The notes: generated by a model not told the origin, from the sequence alone. 64,000 bases of DNA from Incurvaria masculella (GCA_946894095.1 OX335657.1:5580001-5644000), one strand, 5' to 3'; numbered from the stretch's first letter, positions 11,401-26,400 are shown. Numbers and translations: made by a program.

Positions 11401-14400
11401 TCCCGAAGGAACTAGGTGCCATGCCAGGACCTTCCCTTTATGAGCACGGCTACATTGAAATGGATGGAAAACACGGACAATTTTTCATTGCCGCTTCGAC
11501 CATCTTTTCATCCAATGCGATGGTACCAACCCGGGCAAGCTTAAACCCTACCACCTAGTAGGGGAAGGGGACCTACAGTTTTACATGGATTCCGAACCAT
11601 GGAGCAGCTCGCATTCGTGACGAAATGCACTTATCGAACTCTGAAAGAGAAAGACAGTGGTGCAAGTTGGTATTGAACCCGGGCCTCTGGTACGCTAGGC
11701 CAGTCCCCGCGCCACTAGGCTACGAGCCACTCAAATATAACTATGTAGACCTTGTGTCAGCCATGTTGACCAGTGTGAAGTTGTTTGATTGCAAAGATAG
11801 TGTATCTTCCCACTTTACTACCCTAGAAGAGTAATACATTGTGTGTGCAACAAATTGATTGCAATATCAAAATTCCAGAAGTAAAAGCGGGAAATCCAGA
11901 ATTAAGCTCTCTGGAATAATTAACGGTTTGTTAATTCATCGTTTGCGATTCAGACTCACATCTCTGGGAAGAAGCACAAGACAAAGTTGGCGCTGAGGAA
12001 TGTGTGGCCGGTGTCGATATACGACGAGCATCCTTACACCAAGAATGAGAAAGGAAACCCGGGAGGCAGCGAAGGTAACTATTATGCCCTTTTTTTCATA
12101 AATTGGATTACATGTATTCTATCTTGTTCAGTGTGGCCATGCACAATTAAAGTAAAAATATGACTCCTAGGATAATCAGAACCAATTACAACAATTGGCT
12201 ACTAAGAAACTAAGGGCGTTTTTCACCTACTGCTGATTAGCATAATGGCCACATAATCGGGGCCTTTCTTAGCAGCTTGCAATCAATACCAGTACAAGAT
12301 AATCAACACTTAAGTAATAAAGCCCCGTTAAGTGTCGATTTAAATAAATCATCACTTGGTAAAAACCAGGCTTAGGGTCTCTGCCACCAAGTACTGATTA
12401 GCTTAATCCTCACATTAAAGAGTCTTTCTTACCATCTCACAATCAATACCAGTACAAGATAATCAACACTTTACTAATAAAGGCCCTTTAAGGTGGCCCA
12501 TCCCGCTCATCTCCCCATACAAAAGGGGAAAGAAGATCACGCCCATATTTCTTGTCAGAGATCCAAAATTTTGCTCAAAATAGCTTTATTTGATCGAACT
12601 AGATGTCTGATGACCATTGGCATTGTAAAATTGTGTTTGGTTTCTAAATTATAAGGCCCGAAAGTTTGAATTTTTTGCGCGTTTTATACAATAACTTTGG
12701 AGGTGGATTACGCAATGATAAAGTAAGAACATCTTAAAAAGATTAGTCATCAGACATAGCTTATTTAATCAAGATTTATAATCTATTTGTTTTTTGTTAG
12801 ATTTTTGACTACAGCGGTCGTGGTTTACTTTTAGCTATAAATCGTTTTGAAATTAAAATTTTCGTAAATCTTACCAAATCATACACTATGCACATTGTCT
12901 TTTTTGTGGACATGTTGCATCTTCCTCATCACGGAACCTGTCTTATTCTTTGAAACAGAGAAGGTCCCAGAGCGCAACAGCACGGTTTTTTAGCGTGCCC
13001 GCGAATGAGTTAGGCCCGCCGGGTTGGGCCACCTTAAGGGCCATTAAAAATAAATCAGCAGTATATTTATATTAGCGAAATTATGCAAGAGTTATTACAA
13101 AATAAAAAAAAGTTCCTTCCATTATGTATTGCACTAGCTGCTTCCTTGGTAGGTGGGTATATAGTGGTACTTACAGTGACTGTATCTGCTATCACGGATG
13201 TATTGTCTTGGTTCAAAGAGATATGTATATTGAGAGATAGTGCTCAGAACTGTAATGGCCGAAAAGTTGCACAAAAAGATTAAATCTAGATCAAAATAGG
13301 CCCGAGAGAGAGCGTCCTGAGCGCAAGCATCGATCGCCTCTCTAACCTTTAAAATAACTTAATACAAAGGTTTCTCGGTACAGCGTCGCAGGCGATACTC
13401 CAGAAGATGGCCGATGAGGTGTCAAAGCACAACCTGGACACCAGTTCGCTGGACAGCAAATTCTCCAAGTATCGCTACACACGCAGCCAAATACAAGACA
13501 GCCTTGACAAACTCAAGTAAACTTACCATTCTCTGTTCATACATTATTTATGGGTTGATTTCATGATGATTTCACGATTTTTAGGGTGCTGTCGCAAAAA
13601 ACGAAAAGCTCTGATGTCTGTTGGTCACACGCATGTTGTCCCGAATTGTTCTATTAACGGTTGTATGAAAACTCTGAAAAAAATTACCTTAATAGGTAAA
13701 ATTATGTAGTTGTACACCAACTAATTACTTTTACTTAAAACATCATACTTTGTAGACATAAACAACGAAAGACACTGTCTCCCACAGCACAGGGTATCCT
13801 AGTGTGGGAGACAGGTAACAATTGATTTTGCATACTAAATACTTCTGATTGTTTTTATTGCTCTGTTAGCATGTTTGTAAGTATGTGCAAATAACTGATT
13901 TTCTTTTGTCTACCTTTATTACTTACTATGTTAATTTGTAATATTTTTCTATGCAGAATAAAAAACTTTTTACTTTAGTTCTGAAAAGCAAATTTTTTTT
14001 GAAATTGCAAAATAATCATCAGGTGAGGGTGAATTTCTTCCATGTCCGGCAGTGATGGGACCCTCGGCACGTGAACACGCTTACGCTTGACCATTTTTGT
14101 ATTGTTTAATAATGTTTACCGTCACTAACGTCTCGTTTTAAATTACATACTAAACATTATTTACGAGCGTGGTCTGTATTCGATTTTGTGACGTGGCAGG
14201 ATTCCGCTCCTGGGCGTCGAATACTTGGTGGAGCACCCCCCAGAAGAGGCACACCATGAGCCGTCCTACATCTGCCTGCTGTGCAACAAGCAGGGCGCGC
14301 CGCGCACTATTGTCAACCACATGGTCTGCTATTGGCACCGCATACACTATCTGGTTCGTTGATGGTGGATTCCTTTCATATTGTATGCTCTATTGTGATA

Positions 14401-17400
14401 TAGTCTATAAAGACGCCAGTTTAGGAAAGCGGAGGGTACCATTCGCAAAAAAAATATATTGTTAAAAATTAGCTTTATTTCTTTCAAAAGTTTCATACTA
14501 AACTTGTCAGCATGTTTGAAGTAGAAGAAGCCACAGTAGGCATTGGCATTTGCAAGGCAAACATATGTGGGTCAAAGTTTAATGTGTGGCATCTAGGGTG
14601 ATGCCGTTTGTACCTACAACGGTCGGAATTAACCCACAATCAGCATCGAGCATAAAAAAATATTGGAAAATAGATTTTTCTTATGCACTTTACGTCCATT
14701 TAGATAATCTCTACATTACATTCCCAGCTTAAGACCAGTCGAGAGCCCTGGTTTATGTTCGCTTTTAAATTGCATTCCGCCACAGCCAAAGGGCGTTTTG
14801 CATGCGTGTAAGAGTGAGATAAAAATTAAAAAGAGATGTATGCTCTGTAAAGTGGCGTCACTTCCCCACGGCGCATGGGCTGCTCCAACCATACCGCAAT
14901 GTGAGCCAGTACCGCGAGGGAGTCAGCGTAGTCATGAACCGGCTCGTGGCGCGCATTGAGGAGACTTACGGCCGCCTAAAACCGCTCTGCATCGACAAGG
15001 ACCGATTCAACAGGGAAAAGTATGTGGCGTTATCACTACATAGTATAAAACAAAGTCGCTTTCTCTGTCCCTATATCCCCATGTTCGCTTAAATCTTTAA
15101 AACTACGCAACGGATTTTGATGCGGTTTTTTTTAATAGATAGAGTAATTAAAGAGGAAGGTTTAAATGTATAATAACATGAATGAAATAGTGGAGAAATA
15201 CTGTTATTTTTGAGGTTTCCAATGTGATGTCATAAAAAAAGACTTGTGGCACTCGGGGACTGCCGCGGTAAAGCTATTGCATAGCATTTTGTATCAGGTT
15301 ATGCCGGCCCGCCCCCGCTGCCGCTCCCGCCGCCGCCCCCGGCCCCGCTCCCCCTGGTGTGAAGTAACGCTACCGGCATCGCTCGTTGGAGTGGGGAGCG
15401 TGAGGTTTTTTTTCGTTACGGAATTTCTGGATTCGGTCCCCGCGCTCAAGGCCCTCGATAGAAGCTATGCAAAAATCATTTTTCCGCTTACATTGCAAAC
15501 GCAGGCTGAACCCTACGAGATTTGTCAAATCACTACATAGTATAAAACAAAGTCGCTTTCTCTGTCCCTATATCCCCATGTATGCTTAAATCTTTAAAAC
15601 TAAGCAACGGATTTTGATGCGGTTTTTTTTATTAGATAGAGTGATTGAAGAGGAAGGCTTATATGTATAATAACATGCTTTAAATAGTGGAGAAGTACTG
15701 TTATTTTTGAGGTTTCCAATGTGATGTCGTAAAAAAATTTTTTTTTTCCGCTTACATTGCAAACGCAGGCTGAACCCTACGAGATTTATCAAAATAATGT
15801 ACTAAGTATTGTACACATTGAAAAGGTCTACAGTAAACTCCGCGATGGTATATTTCTATCTCTTATGGATATCCCACAATAACATTTTATTGTCATTTAC
15901 TTTTTACGACAAATTATGGCTAATTTTCGAAGCGATTTTAACCAATACAGCATTAATCCTTATCCAATTAAATATCTTAATACATTGTTGATTTAATATA
16001 GATCTATATGGCCGATTACAGCATATGATTTAAATAAATATTTTCGAAGATATTACAGATTTAAAAATTGCGGGACGTAGCGTTTGCGGCGGTACCGGCC
16101 GGACGGGGCGGCGGGAGCCATTCAGATATATTTCATACCCGTGCGAAGCCGGAGCGGGCCGCTAGTTTAGTATATTTTTGTGTAATGTAATATAATAATT
16201 GTAATTAGTTGCTTACTAATCACTTTTTCTGTAGTTGCTATACAAGCTGTGGTGCTTTTCAGGCCATTGTATAAAGCAATAAATATATAAATTCGAATCA
16301 AGCGGAGTGTCAAACTTGTAGTATGCTCGACTCAAATATCACATATACATCATCGTACACAAATAAGCAATCATGCTTGAATTGAACCAAAATGTACATG
16401 CTTGACCTTAATCACCTTGAATGCCTCGGAAGTCCTTTAACCTCTCTGCTGTTTGCTCTTTGAGTGTGCAACCTACACTGAAAATGGCCATATTCTGTGG
16501 CCTTTCACATGTTTTGTAAATTTTGAGAAATGTCATAATGTGTTTCAAACTTTTCCTAATGTAGAGTTTAGAGTTTGCTTCTTTGATAATAACTTCTATG
16601 TGATTAGCTCAATTTAATCTGCCACTTATAGTTACACCAAGGTCGTTCTGGATTTTAGTAACCTTAAAGGTTTTATTTCCTGTTCTGCACGTGTATCTTG
16701 GTTTACAGTTCCCTGTATTTTATATTTATAAGTGTACACTTCGATGGGTCCACCGGTCAAAGGGATTCCACTATACAATCAAAATAATCTACGTTGGTTA
16801 CATTTGTTTCAGAGATCAAGTAACACAGTGGGTCTTCAAGGGGTACCACTTCTCAGAGAAGAGCGGAAGTACGTTTGCAGAGATCATCGACAAGGACTTG
16901 ATTAACAGCTTAAGTATGTTTACACCATGGGTTCCATTGCATGCTCCCAAGAAATGAGTATTCTATCTCAGGGCTTCCATCGACCGACATATGTGGACAT
17001 GAGGCCACCAGGAGTCTTGAATACATTTTGCTGCCGGTTTGCGTAGAATTTTAAGAATGATCACAAAATTTGAAGCTTGGTTAGCGTTTTAGCTGTCTCA
17101 CTTGGGACTTCAAATTACAATCTTTTCTTAGTTAGAGGTAAGACAGTAAAATAACTAAATATTACCGTATTTTATCCCAGAAAAAATATCCAACAAACTT
17201 GATTTGTGTAAAATGCTAACTTTTTTTTCCAGGTAATGTTCGTCCGCCGAATGAGTAAGTTGTTTATGTAAATTGGCTGCTCCGAACCAGCAAAACATCT
17301 CATTCGCGGGTATTGCGTCTACCAATTTCGGCCACCGGCTGTATACCCATAATTTGGAATTCTCCTACAGTCCCTCCTCCCGTAATGAATGCCTCTTACT

Positions 17401-20400
17401 AACATTGTTTAAAATTATACCTACATATATTTAACGCTTCATCTGCAATGTGGAGCATGTGTGGGCATTAACATTGATACATATCACATTCCTTGGAATA
17501 AGCGACGTACCTGCTTAGTATGAAAAAGTATATTTACTTAAGGCTACCTAATGTCTAATTTTCTATCGATTGTATGACTGATCTTATCTAGTGTCTTGCT
17601 TAGTTTGATGACCTTTGTTTCAGTGATGCTAACCAGAAGAAACGGGATCCATCGCCACCTGTGGTGGCCGCTCCCACTAGAGCTATTGTATGTATAATTT
17701 TCGTTTTGCAATTTTTTGTTTCACTTTAATTGTTTCATGGTACCAGACATATTATAGGGGTTAAAGTATGAAATTGCAATTTCGTAATGAAATATTTTTT
17801 TTAAATAATATATTTATTAATTTACCCCTTTGTCTATACATTTCTGCCATCTAATTTTAAGATCATTTGAACTTTGCGATAGAACTCCAGGGACCTGCAG
17901 CCTTATTGCCGAACAACGTCGCTGCCAGCGTCAGTGTCGCTGCTAACGAGTCATCGCATACAAGATTTTTCGGCTACCATCGACTTACCGATACCGACGA
18001 CATAGACTATGTCGATGGCGGCTACGGATAAAAATTAATTGCGGTTGCCTATCTTTTATCCGAAGTAACGGTAGTCGCAAAATTTGGTATACGATGTCTC
18101 GTTAGCAGCGACACTGACGCTGGCAGCGACAGTAGCTGTTCGGCAATAAGGCCGCTGGACTCCACAAACTTTGAACTTTTGTACTGCTTCCTGGGAAGAA
18201 AATTTTTCCATGCAAAAAATCGTCCCAATCGCAGAAAAAAGAGTAGTCGGTTTGGGTGAGGTCTAGCGAGTACGGAGGATGACGGATGGTTTCTAATTGC
18301 AGGTATTGTATTGTTAAAACGGTTTCACTACCAGTGTGAGGTCTTATGTTGCCGTGGAGCAATAATGTTGAAGAACGATTAACGAGTCTCGCCATCATTG
18401 TTCGGGGTTTTGCACAGCAGACATCTGCTGTTATAATTTGACCGGATCTGAGGAAGCTATATTGAATTACACCATGAAGTGATCCCCAAACAAATACCAT
18501 CACCTTTATATGGATTAGCTACGCTTTAGGGCATTGTTGTAGCGTTTTTCCTGGGATCAGCCATTGCGTTGTTCACTTGCGATAATTGGAAACAATCTAC
18601 TTTTCGTCAAGACACAATTATGTCCAAAAACCCCTTCATTTCTGTACCTGTTTGACAGGGTAAGTCAAGCTTCCGTGAGGCTGCCATTTTTTTTTATGTT
18701 TGAGGGTATGCTAACGTGAAACCATGCTGCTCTTCAACTACTCTATCAAATTGTCAATTGATCTTCATATCCAATCTCGCTGCTGTAACTCTTACCATAA
18801 CCTTAGACAAAGGATTGGGAACGTCATACGACGTACAAAACTTGCTGAAAACTGCTTAATTTCGGTGGTACTATGTCATTTCTAACCAGCGCCATCTCCC
18901 GTCCGTGCCAGACTAAGCTTAATTCCAAATGTTGCCTGTCATGAAAACTTTACATTTTGACAATAAATTAAGTACTATCATTGTAATTATAAAATATCAT
19001 TCATTTTCATCGGTTTGTATTTAATGGATTCTGAAATGTGAATTGCAACACCATCTGTTTCAGCGGGACAAGGGTCCACGGGAGCGAGGGTCGGAGCGCG
19101 GAGGGAGGCAAATGGTGTGGCCGCGCGTCGGGCGGATCGATACGCGTCGGCGCCGCCCCTCCGATGACTCGCTCTCCGACCTCAGCCTCGATGAGCGTGA
19201 CTCGCACCGGCCCAGCGGCAAGGGACGCAACAACCGGTCAGTATCCACCGCTGTTGCTCCGACTGGGTCGCCATGCATGAAGCAAACTGACTTCAGGCAT
19301 GTCCATCAGCACCCGAAAATTGCATTCCCAATATGAAGTTAGCAAATTAAATTAAATTTGATAATGAATATTTTATTTTTGTTTTCATGTAATAGTTTAT
19401 TGGTCAATCGTAATTGAATGATGTCAGATCAGTAAAATCAATTATATCGACAAAGTGGTTTTCTAATTACATCAAAACTAAGTTTGTAGCATACTTACAT
19501 AACACTGGTGTATTCAATTCTTGCCAATTATAATTTTTCAGCTATTACCAACCAATAGTAACTAAAACCAATAAAAACTAGCAAATTATATTCCTTTAGG
19601 GTCACCTAAACTATAAGAAATAGCAAAAAACACTCAAAGGAGTCATGAGGCCGATTTTGATAACAACTAAAACTGCATTATTAGTCTTCAGACTATAATC
19701 ACTTCTCTTGTTAAGCTCATATAATGACAGTAGGAGTAAGCCACATGTGAAAAAACTTTCCTTGTGTCAAATGCAATAAAGGACGAGCATTATCAATGTT
19801 TTTTTGTGAATGCAGGGAACGTCCTGGGCCTTACGCTGCAACCCGCATAGAGCGAGACCGTCAAGGAGTCTCTGAACGATTCTCCATGCATAAGGATGGG
19901 CGATACGATAAGAAGGTAACGATAATTTGACCCAATTGACTTAGGCCGAATTGCACCAACATCGCTTTGGCAGTGCTCACAAATACGTTACTGAGGTGGT
20001 GCAATGTGAAAATTGTCAAATGACTATCTCAGTTCTGAGTGGGCAGTCTGAGTTCTCACCTAAATTGGCGTTTACGGCAAACCGATCGACTGGCGTTTTC
20101 AAAAGTATGGAGAAATTGAAGAGCGCGCAGTGGGCGTTAAGCGAACTAACATTTGCGAGTCCGAGTTTGATTTGACAGCTTACTCAATGTTGCCGTAAAT
20201 ACGTCGACGTTGCGGTTTACGTTCACTCCGCGTTTTCATACAAATCGGAAGTCTGTTTGACTTTGACAGCTTGAAGAAGTAAAACCACAGAATATCTAGT
20301 AAAAACTTGAATGGAGTTTGACGTTTTTACGGAACTTGGAAGTTACGTAAACGCCAATTTAGGTGAGAACTGAGACTACCGGCTCTGACAGTTCTTACTA

Positions 20401-23400
20401 ACAAGATAGACCGTGTTGGTGGGCTGCTAGTTTAAAATGGCACCTGTGATGATATTGTTTTTGTTTGCATTTTTCGGGTCCCATCGCAAAAAGCGAAAAA
20501 TGGCACCCTTATGATGTGACTCTAGTGTCTGTCGGCCACATGCATTTCGTCCCAGGAGAAGAACAGCTCCTACGAACCTAGACCTGTACAGCTATCCCAA
20601 GGCATACCCTCGCAAGCACTTCATCGCAAACAGGGTTATCGACTCCTACCATCGATGTTATTTACCATCATTATTCACCTAACATCACTTTCTTCCTCCT
20701 CTTGTGGATGTGTATCCACTTATGACTTTATTCAGCGTGCCACATAGTAAGTGTGCGTTCACCTTTTTTATCAATTCTGTGTCGAATGCCACGGACTACT
20801 CAGAATTCAGCTCTTTCGTAGGCTCCAGTTATTTTATAAACTTTTTCACCCATCACATCCAATACTTGTTATTGTTAAATGTTTAATCTTAAATTATAAT
20901 TTGTATAATCATGTAAATGTCTGTTTGTTTGATGAGCAAATAAATAAAATTTGTTAGAATTTGGTGAATCAGTTTAAAAACAGACAAAAGAGCAAAATAA
21001 ACGTCAAGTGTTGTAACATAGACGCATCAGCAAAAGCTTTTTTCTAGCAAAAATAAAAGAATGGTTTAAAAATTCAGAAAAAAATATCTTGACACACGTC
21101 ATATTTTTTTAAAAAAAATCTAGATTTCGCTCATTTTGTATGAAATTGCAAAATACCAGCAGTGCCGGCACCCTCGTCACACACGTTCATGCTTGATCGG
21201 TTTTTTTTTCCAGCCAAAATTCCAGAACCTTGAGTACAAGCTGAAGGTGGCGGAGGAGAAGACCCACTCGGCGGAGCTCGCCGCCGGCAAGACACTCGCC
21301 TACCACGAGAAGAACCCCGAGAAGCACCCGCTCTATCCCGAAGAGTGGAAGAAGTTCTGGAACCGCCGATACAAGGAGCTGCAGGCTGGTGAGTCAAAAA
21401 CATGTTTACGGGGTGCGAACAACTAGGTATACAAATACGGAAGCTCTATTGGCTCATTCATCGCAACGAGGAAGAAAACTCAAAGCTAATTATAGGTGTC
21501 GCATGAGCGACCTCACCTTAGAAACGCCAAAACTGTCATTCCTGTCAAGTTTAATGTACGAGTTTTATATACAAGATATACCCCACTATGTAGTTAGAAT
21601 AATGTTTGGAGGAAACCTTTTGTTTGCCTTAAAACTAATTTGAATGTAATATACCAGCACACATATTAAAATGAAATATTATTGGTTATGTTATTGTGAT
21701 ATTTTTTTCCTCTGACTCCATTTGATTAGCATATAATAATTGCAACGGCCTACCTGAGGAAATAATAAGTGCATGGTCAGTAAATGTTTTCAAAAACAAA
21801 CTGGATCTTAACTTAAAATAAAAAAAAATATATAAATAAAAAATACATAAAAAAAATTCATAGACAATAAACAAATAAATGAATAAGTGCAAGTGCTTAA
21901 AAACAAAAGTGCAAGTGCATAAAAAGAAGTGCACGCATCAGCATAACGCTGCTAGTGCATTACAATATAATAATAATAATAATAATATATTGGGACAAAT
22001 GATTTTCACATCAATAACGAGAAAATTTTGTCATTTTAATTATGTACGCAGGTTAAGTAAATTCAATTTTGAAATATATTTTGTTTTATGTTGTATGGTA
22101 TCTGACAGCTTTTAATGATCTGTTAGGTGAGCTCGCTTGGACACCACTTGTCGTGATAAGTAAGCAATTTTCTTCCCCATTCTTAACTATCACTCGGCAT
22201 CAAACTTCTGGTGTACAAGACGATACCGATGCCGTTACCATGTGGTGTGTTAGGCTGAATCTGAAAATTACATTGATGGCTAATACCACACATCTACTGT
22301 TATGATATAAGCCCAATACACCACATTCCCGAAGGAATTAGGTGCCATGCCGGGACCTTCCCTATATGAGACTACACTGAACTGGATGGAAAACACGATC
22401 CATATTTAATTCATGTCACAAAAAAATTGTTTTGTGACAAGACTTAAAGTGTTCTTAGATTTACACCGTCGTAAATCCGTCGTGGGAAGCGAAACATGTC
22501 GGCCAAGCACGGCATTGCACACCGGAAAACCGTAAGTTTTCAAAACATTAAGACTTAAAGTGTTAGGTAATTACTAAGTAAGAAAAATAAAAGGATTTAG
22601 TTTTAATGTTATTATTCAAATAGACTCCCAAGAGTACAGCTCAGAGAGCCACTAGTATTATCAGTGCCTTTTTCGGTTACAGAAAACAAGGATCCCACGA
22701 AGCACGACTTCAAGCCCGAATGGATTGTGTTCTGGACTAAGCGCATGAAGGACCTCCACGACGAGGAGCTGCGGAAGGCGATATCGGAGATCCACCGCAA
22801 ACTGAACCTCCCGGAGCCCGAAGACCGCCGGCACCGGAGCCCCGCCCGCCGGAGTCCCGCACACCGCAGTCGCAGCCCGCTGAACCGCAACCGGAGCCCG
22901 CTGCCCCGCAACCGGAGTCCGCAGCCCCACAACCGGAGCCCGCTGCCCCGCAACCGGAGCCCCCTGTCCCGCAACCGGAGCCCGCAGCCCCGCAACCGGA
23001 GCCCGCAGCCCCGCAACCGGAGCCCGCAGCCGCGCAACCGGAGCCCGCAGCCGCGCAACCGGAGCCCCGCGCCGCGCCGCGAGCCCGCCGCCAACGCGAA
23101 CCGGTGGCGGCGCGACGAGCGGGGCAGCCTCAGCCCACTGAGCAAGCGCGAGGCGAAGATGCGAGACGGGTCGCTCGCGCGCAGCCGCGGCAGCCGCAGC
23201 GCGTCACGGACGCATGGCGCACCGATGGATATTGTAATTGACGACGCTGTTCTCATAAGTGACGATGAGTTCAAGTAAGTTCAAGTTGACCCCTTCTTAT
23301 TTTCAGTAATACGTTTATTATGTCACTGGACATGGATGGCTAATAATACACCAACCGTTATGATATTGATGGAAAACACGGATAATTCTTCATTGCCACT

Positions 23401-26400
23401 TCGACCCTCTTTTGATTGAACCTCTCTCTCTGTTTTCATTGAAACTCGGGCATGGAAAGTAGGGCACCCTGATCTGAGCTAAAAGCTGCTCACTAATGCT
23501 GTACAGCTTATTTATATGGATCTGGACATAAGTGACTACACTTTCTGGTAAGATATATTAGTCCAATACAACTCATTAACGATTGAACTAGGCATAATCA
23601 GGATCTTTTTTATAATGTACCGTTACATTGAGTTGGTTGGAAATCACAGACAATTTTCGTTTGTACCAATCCGAGTGGATTGCTACAGGTGGTAACCCTG
23701 CACGCCAATGTTAAAATTAGGCATTTTTAAAAAAAAAACACCTTGTAAATACGTTATGGAGCGTTCTCAAGCGAAGTCACTGATTTTATTTTATACCACT
23801 TTTGAACCCTCCTCCCTCCACCTTTCCATGACCGGCCGTTACCGAAAGAATAACCCCTCACGCCCAAGTTACTTGACATTAATAAAATCGTATTTTACAC
23901 AACTATTCCATAAACCCATCCCCCCTAAATTCGTCACATGGTGATTGACACATTTTGTTGTTGACCTCTCGGTACGTACCAATCTCAAGGTGGCCTCCCG
24001 TTTGCAGGGACGACGGTTCGGACAGCCTCGACTCGCTGGGCTCGCTGCCCGACGCTAAGTCGCCAACACACTCACGCGCCAGCTCGCACAGGCGGGCCGC
24101 TGCCGCGCCGGCGCCGACGCGCTCCGCCGAGCGCGACCAGCCGGACGACGTCGTCTCCTCGCTGCGGCTGCTGGCCGCGCTCGAGGAGTACCTGGGCAGC
24201 CTCGGGCCCAAGGTGGTCGACCTGATGGCGCTCGCCTTGAAGATGGAAAAGGTAAGATATGTTAACATGTTTTTTCTACGGCTGTTCTCAGCACTACAAT
24301 GTTTTTTTTTATAGAGAACGCAAAAAGTAATCGACTTCAAGGCACTAACTGTGGCGCCAAACACATTTTCAAAATTTCTGGTTTAGTGGTATTTTTTTAA
24401 TTAGCTATTGGAATCTTTACACTGTACGATGGCCCTGTTAAATAAAAAAAAAATGTAACAAAACCAATAAATCTGAGCAAAAATTGGTGGAAATTAATCA
24501 GTAGTTGGGTTAGGTTAGGTTCCTGTTCCTGTAGTATCTTGATCCTGAACACAGCACAATTCGATGAAATTGACTTCTACTACTCTTTTATATCCAAATG
24601 AAGGAGAAACTTCTATGAAATTGTCTTCCTGAAAAAATGTTTTCCATAAAATATGCCAGTATTTATAACGACAAACATTACATGTTCATTTCTTTTCGTT
24701 GTGCACCCATTATGATGGTTGTCTTTTTCCACAACAGGAGCATCCCAACTCATCGGAACAGCTCCTGGAGAATGAGATGACGGTGTCGCTGATCGAGACG
24801 GCGAAGGAGAAGCTGAAGGGTGCGGTGCAGGCGGGATTGGCGTCGGGTGGCGCCGCGACGGCCGCCCGACGCGCCATCACCAAAGCCGCCGCCCTGTTGC
24901 ACTTCGCCGATAAGAAGGCGCAGGTATTGTTATTGTCGATACTTCAGAGCGTGCTGGAAATTCCCACAATGGTATCCGTACTACACTACTAAGACTTTTA
25001 GATGCTTTGCAATGTAATGTCATCCCATGTGTTTGTAAAAATGATGTCCACAGCAGCTATGTCCTTTTTTTATGTGACTATTGGATGTCTAAGATCACAC
25101 CAAAACCAGTCACCAGTCAATGAACACCCGAACGGCAGGAGACAGCGTTCCGTGTTCCGCGCCCAAATAGCAGTCAGCTATCCAACGATTTTTGATGGAA
25201 AATGTCTGGCTCTTTTTTGCGTGCAACTTGAGTTTTCTACATCCTTTCGTAAAGCAAGTATATACATATGAATTTGGAATCTGGGTTAGATCTTTGGGTC
25301 GAATAGAGCAGTTGAAATGTTGAATGAAGATGTCGTTGAAGCACCCACCACCAATTCTTTTAAAAACAGGCTTGACAAACACCTAAAAACACTAATCTAA
25401 AGTAACCGTAATAACAAAGCACCAGTTAAACCAGATATGAAAACATCAGCTTAGGCTGCTCGTTCATCAAATAAATATTATTATTATTATTATATTGTAA
25501 TGCACTAGCAGCATTATGCTGATGCGTGCACTTCTTTTTATGCACTTGCACTTTTGTTTTAAATAAATAAATAAATATTTTTTTTATTGTTTTTGTAAAA
25601 AGTCATTGTTTTGCACAAGTTAAGACAAAAATCTAACACATCCCCGAAAATTATTGAAAATAAATACATCTACCTAATAAAGAAAACAAATTTTGAAGCA
25701 AATAATGTCTTATTATCGCATTGAATGAATGGTCGAAGCAATGCATCCGAGCAATATAAGGAAGGTCCTGGTCTAGTCCCCATGCTATCCCCATGTGGTG
25801 TGTTAGGCTAATATCTGACGGTGTCAGTTAGGTATTAACACTATCAATGTCCAGTCACATAAAAAAATACGATTTCTTATTTGAAAGTGCCTGTCAATTT
25901 TATATTCTTTTTTATTAAATGGATCCTGAATTTTCCAGGCCAAGAAGCAAAAGGTGGCAGCAGAGAGCAACAACAGCAGCAAGGGCGTAGCGGTGGCCGG
26001 GGTGGGCGCAGTGGATAAAGCTGCCATCGCCAAGCAGATGGCGGCGGCGCTCATCGCGCAGGGCAAGACCGACGTCACCACCGAGGAACTCGCGCAGCTG
26101 GTTGACGCTGTGGTGAGTCCGACCGTTGTTTATCGACTCAGCAGTGGATCATCGCTTCAAGGTCCTTGCTTGTGGTGACGTTTGGTTCGGGTCACCTCTT
26201 CCCCTAAAATATGGTTGATAGATGCGATGGCTGGACCCGGCATGATGCTCGTGAACGGGTGCTGTTTGTGGGAACTGGCCTGCTCCAATTGGCAACATGT
26301 TAGATGACGGACATAGGCTTTGCAAAATAAACCGATATTTGTCATGAACTGTTGCATACGGCATGAACGGTAGATTTTTGTGGATTAATATTAATTTAAT

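Larger units (their letters stand above)
10450..11977 (+). other. Matrin/U1-type zinc finger 1 (split by intron)
   Basis: Cysteines are encoded at 10450-10452 and 10459-10461 at the end of exon 2; histidines at 11957-11959 and 11975-11977 at the start of exon 3, within HISGKKHKTKL. The spacing C-x2-C-x12-H-x5-H is that of the matrin/U1-C class, which normally contacts RNA or protein in spliceosomal factors. An intron of 1459 bases splits the finger. Confidence 0.8.

Noticed and set aside
11680..11745. tRNA gene on the reverse strand
   Set aside because: A and B boxes are present but no cloverleaf acceptor stem; the sequence runs straight into a SINE body.
20037..20385. CAGTTCT as target duplication of MITE A copy 1
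   Set aside because: The two occurrences are not at equivalent distances from the element ends, and other copies do not show it.
22612..23274. 220-residue antisense open frame
   Set aside because: It is the mirror of the RSP tandem repeat in exon 13; composition (LRLRGCG repeats) follows from the coding strand.
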